Source of the DNA: Tissierella sp. Yu-01
GTDB taxonomy: Bacteria; Bacillota; Clostridia; Tissierellales; Tissierellaceae
Direction of reading: 5' to 3'
NCBI RefSeq assembly: GCF_029537395.1
Contig: NZ_CP120677.1
Coordinates: 1,860,001 to 1,924,000 of the forward strand
Length of the DNA stretch: 64,000 nt
A program made the position numbers and the translations under genes. Shown in pieces: positions 61,506-64,000 of the stretch. Position 1 is the stretch's first letter. The number at the start of each line of letters is the position of its first letter. A model generated the notes under the pieces. It saw only the letters and a list, made by a program, of their open reading frames with translations. It did not search any database and was not told where the DNA came from.

Positions 61506-63031
61506 GCCTTGTGCCCTCCAATTTGCTTGTTTCTGTCTAATGTGGTAGCCCCTTCTTCCAGATTCATACCCTTTAGAATGGCATTCTTGCCGTATTTCTT
61601 TTTTATCTCCAGCATTGCTTTCTGTATCCTTTTTTCTCGTGCAAGTTCGGCTTCTTCTTCATCTTTTTTCTCCTGCACAGCCACGTAATTTGTAAAAAGA
61701 TTAAGCTGTTCAAATTTGTCCGTCTTTTGAACGGTTGCCTCATCAACAACATGATTCGCGGTAATGTTGACTCTCCTGACCAGAAGATTTTTATTAACGA
61801 TACGTTCAAACAGCTCTGTGACCGCATCCATAATCAACTTTGTGGAGGAAGTCTGTCTGCCAAGATTTGTTGTTCCATGTGCTGATTTTGGAACAGAACG
61901 TCCGTAGTGATCAGTGGTAATCACCCCATGATATGATTTCTTTATCTTCGGGTTTAGCAGATTTTCAATATCATATCCCACTGTCAAAACAAGCTGGTCT
62001 GTCACAAGCCTTTTATCTACCAGATCAAGCACCAGCAGATCAGTCATTTCTCGCACGATCAGCTTCGCTTTGTCAAAGTTATAGGCGCATTGGAGCACCT
62101 GCCCCGATCCGATGCTGTTTGTACTTGGCTTATATGCTTTAATATCGGCAATCGTGCATGGCTCCCACCCCCATGCATGATCAATCAACAGCTCAGCGTT
62201 GATGCCAAACATCTTGTACAGTAAATCTTCGTTGTAGTAATCAGTGGGTTTACCGAGAGAGCATCTTGCAATATCTCCCATCGTAAAGAGACCTTGCTCC
62301 TCCAGCTTCTTAGCATATCCTTTGCCAACGCGCCAAAAGTCTGTTAGGGGTCGGTGTGACCACAGCAAGCGACGGTAGCTCATCTCATCCAATTCAGCAA
62401 TTAGCACGCCATTTTGATCTGCCGAAATGTGCTTTGCCTGAATATCCATAGCGACCTTGCAAAGGTACAGGTTTGTGCCAATTCCCGCTGTTGCTGTAAC
62501 TCCAGTGGTTTTAAGAACATCCAGGATGATCTTCGTGACAAGCTCACGGGCTGAAAGATTATAGGTGTTCAAATAATCGGTGGCATCAACGAATACCTCA
62601 TCGATGGAGTAGACATGAATATCTTCAGGTGCGATGTACTTTAGGTAGATATTGTAAATCTGTGTGCTGTACTCTATATAATGTGCCATTCTCGGTGGAG
62701 CAATAATATAGTCTAGTGAGATACTCGGTGATGATTTTAATTCAGTATCGTTATAGGAAGCTCCTAAAAAGGCGCTTCCTGGTGCTTTGCGTAGCCGTGT
62801 CGCATTTACTTCCTTGACCTTCTGCACGACCTCAAACAGCCTCGCTCTACCAGGAATGCCGTATGCTTTGAGGGAAGGAGAGACGGCGAGACAGATGGTT
62901 TTTTCGGTGCGACTTGGGTCAGCAACGACAAGGTTTGTGGTCAGTGGATCAAGCCCTCGTTCCATACACTCGACCGAAGCGTAGAAGGACTTCAAATCGA
63001 TTGATATATAGGTTCTGTTCTTCATACTCAT
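61502..63031 (-). CDS. Y-family DNA polymerase (UvrX/UmuC-like)
   Basis: The product is 509 residues. Catalytic acidic motifs are SIDLKSFYASVE at the N terminus and YSIDEVFVDATDYL near residue 140. The palm, fingers, HhH-type thumb and little-finger regions are complete, and a Lys/Glu-rich C-terminal tail follows. It should perform translesion synthesis. Codons are clearly more GC-rich than in the neighbouring genes, consistent with transfer. The ATG has AAGGAGGTGGG. An SOS-like box lies upstream. Confidence 0.93.
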   Translation of the reverse strand: MSMKNRTYISIDLKSFYASVECMERGLDPLTTNLVVADPSRTEKTICLAVSPSLKAYGIPGRARLFEVVQKVKEVNATRLRKAPGSAFLGASYNDTELKSSPSISLDYIIAPPRMAHYIEYSTQIYNIYLKYIAPEDIHVYSIDEVFVDATDYLNTYNLSARELVTKIILDVLKTTGVTATAGIGTNLYLCKVAMDIQAKHISADQNGVLIAELDEMSYRRLLWSHRPLTDFWRVGKGYAKKLEEQGLFTMGDIARCSLGKPTDYYNEDLLYKMFGINAELLIDHAWGWEPCTIADIKAYKPSTNSIGSGQVLQCAYNFDKAKLIVREMTDLLVLDLVDKRLVTDQLVLTVGYDIENLLNPKIKKSYHGVITTDHYGRSVPKSAHGTTNLGRQTSSTKLIMDAVTELFERIVNKNLLVRRVNITANHVVDEATVQKTDKFEQLNLFTNYVAVQEKKDEEEAELAREKRIQKAMLEIKKKYGKNAILKGMNLEEGATTLDRNKQIGGHKA

Positions 63032-63174
63032 TCTCTGCCCACCTCCTTAAAAAATTATCTGCTCCACAATTCCTATTTGTCAGCATTCCTAATTAAAATT
63101 CACATTCTATTTTCTTTATCCATAGCAGTTTACCTTCACAATATACTTATATTCAACCCTTTATATTTATAATT

Positions 63175-63210
63175 ATTGTACCATATTAGTATAAACAGAA
63201 CAAATGTTTT
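63175..63210 (-). promoter_or_regulatory. SOS-type promoter of the polymerase-yolD operon
   Basis: GAACAAATGTTT (63198-63209) matches the Gram-positive LexA/DinR half-sites GAAC-N4-GTTC except for the last base. It overlaps the -35 TTGTTC (63198-63203), which is 17 bp from a -10 TACAAT (63175-63180) on the minus strand. Confidence 0.6.
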
Positions 63211-63268
63211 AAGGTGAATTATCCCTAGTTTTACAATTGATTTTAATTTTCCGGTATCACATAGTTGG

Positions 63269-63715
63269 CTAAATCTCATTAATTAAATTTATTTTATTTA
63301 CGACTTTATATCTAAACTCCTTACTCCTCAAAATACCCTTGTTACCTAATATCAAGTATATTAGTGCAATGAAACCAGGTGATAAATCAATTATCTTAGG
63401 CATAGGATCTTTAGTATCGGGTATTTGTCCTTCAGTCAATTGGATAATTCCTGAACTAATTTCATATGAGTGTTCTAATGTAGTTCTAAAGCTATTAAGC
63501 AACACTGCTACTGCATATCCACTTGAAGGTATAATGTCTTGCTGTGCTTGGATAGTAGATAACGCCCCACTGTGAGAAATGCGTGCTGGTTTAACATTTG
63601 GAGAACTTAAAGACCAACCAAGAGCATATTTGGGGTTTTTAGGTTGAGAGGAATAGGATTCTTCTAGCAATGATTTTAATAGTAACCTTTCTCCATTCAC
63701 ATTTTCTCCTGTCAT
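63269..63715 (-). pseudogene. C-terminal fragment of a beta-lactamase-family serine hydrolase
   Basis: About 148 codons show the end of a class C-like serine hydrolase (YALGWSLSSPNVKPARISHS with the HSG triad element, then GYAVAVLLNS) and a C-terminal membrane helix (LSPGFIALIYLILGNKG). The SxxK and YxN parts and a ribosome binding site are missing, so the gene is 5'-truncated. Confidence 0.75.
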
Positions 63716-63855
63716 TTAATATTTCATAATAGATTTTTAGGTGTATAGAGCAACAATTAAATTTTGTTAAAGCAAGAAACACTTAATCAAAAAAGGTATT
63801 AACTATTAGTGAATTTGTAAATATAGTTATGGGCAACCTTTCATGAATTAAAATT

Positions 63856-63895
63856 GAGCTGTTTTTTAACTTATCGTTTCGTTAAAAAACAGCTC
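63856..63895. terminator. Perfect 15-bp hairpin
   Basis: GAGCTGTTTTTTAAC (63856-63870) pairs exactly with 63881-63895 around a 10-nt loop. T-runs are inside the stem rather than after it. It could be a terminator or an end of a lost element. Confidence 0.45.
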
Positions 63896-63941
63896 ATACT
63901 AGTGATTTGAATAAAAAATGATTGTAATACAATTTAAAGTA

Positions 63942-64000
63942 TTTAAGTATCGGAAGAAATTGCATAGCAATTTCATCACACCACTGCAACGAGGTGAGCG
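63942..64000. repeat. Structured dispersed repeat, second copy cut by the window end
   Basis: 59 of 59 bases equal 53722-53780, including the GAAATTGC-ATA-GCAATTTC hairpin and the left arm of the closing stem. The rest lies beyond the window. Confidence 0.85.

Noticed and set aside
1-64000. CRISPR arrays, rRNA, tRNA and intact transposases
   Set aside because: No regularly spaced short repeats, rRNA-like stretches, tRNA consensus or transposase frames were seen while reading both strands.

Overview
The window looks like the chromosome of a low-GC, spore-forming member of the Clostridia, possibly a Tissierellales or Peptostreptococcales relative. The base composition is AT-rich, ribosome binding sites are strong AGGAGG types, and there are sporulation-linked genes (a spore photoproduct lyase, a Spo0E-like phosphatase, a CotH kinase). 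It also has S-layer-homology surface proteins and many two-component, AraC and TetR regulators. Nearly all intact genes lie on the minus strand. The plus-strand exceptions are mnmA, the chrA pair, an XRE regulator, a lipoprotein and an ABC exporter. I assign no species.

Layout. 1-7.5 kb: rubrerythrin tail, mnmA, a MEDS-PAS histidine kinase, and a heterodimeric ABC exporter with its MarR regulator. 7.6-11.4 kb: leucine dehydrogenase, a TSCPD protein next to a TetR regulator, and cobT under a cobalamin riboswitch with a terminator. 11.4-18.2 kb: a cell-surface block of two SLH proteins and a WG-repeat protein, headed by an ECF-type sigma factor fused through a membrane helix to a leucine-rich-repeat domain. 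18.3-20 kb: two frameshifted genes flanking splB. 20.2-26.5 kb: hemerythrin protein, then a VTC / DUF4956 / CotH operon followed by a two-component system and an HD phosphohydrolase. 26.6-31.7 kb: LysR with a split chromate transporter, a copper-amine-oxidase-N-domain protein and an SLH-hydrolase. 31.9-32.6 kb: a graveyard of gene fragments. 32.6-42.8 kb: sortase, an 1801-residue LPXTG protein, an AraC-GH39 fusion, a GGDEF protein and a Spo0E-like protein. 43-49 kb: small regulators, ogt with a broken alkA, and others. 48-52 kb: an MBOAT / DHHW / SGNH acyl-transfer operon. 52-58.6 kb: a lipoprotein, speD-bpsA for branched polyamines, an AraC-GyrI regulator, and degraded sequence including a ruined hicAB. 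58.8-63 kb: a less AT-rich segment that looks acquired, with an ABC exporter behind a truncated GyrI-like regulator and a YolD / Y-family polymerase pair with an SOS-type promoter. The window ends in a 5'-truncated serine hydrolase and a second copy of a structured repeat.

The most interesting items are: the membrane-tethered sigma-LRR receptor; helically phased CTGAA repeats shared by the promoters of the CotH/VTC operon and its response regulator; a spore photoproduct lyase lacking the usual hydrogen-donor cysteine; and a cloverleaf-folding dispersed repeat. There is also a BpsA with a C-terminal zinc ribbon, and a C-terminal fragment of the AraC-GH39 gene that lost 47 bp between 10-bp direct repeats. 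I saw no CRISPR array, rRNA or tRNA. Start codons were moved from the longest ORF where a ribosome binding site decides.
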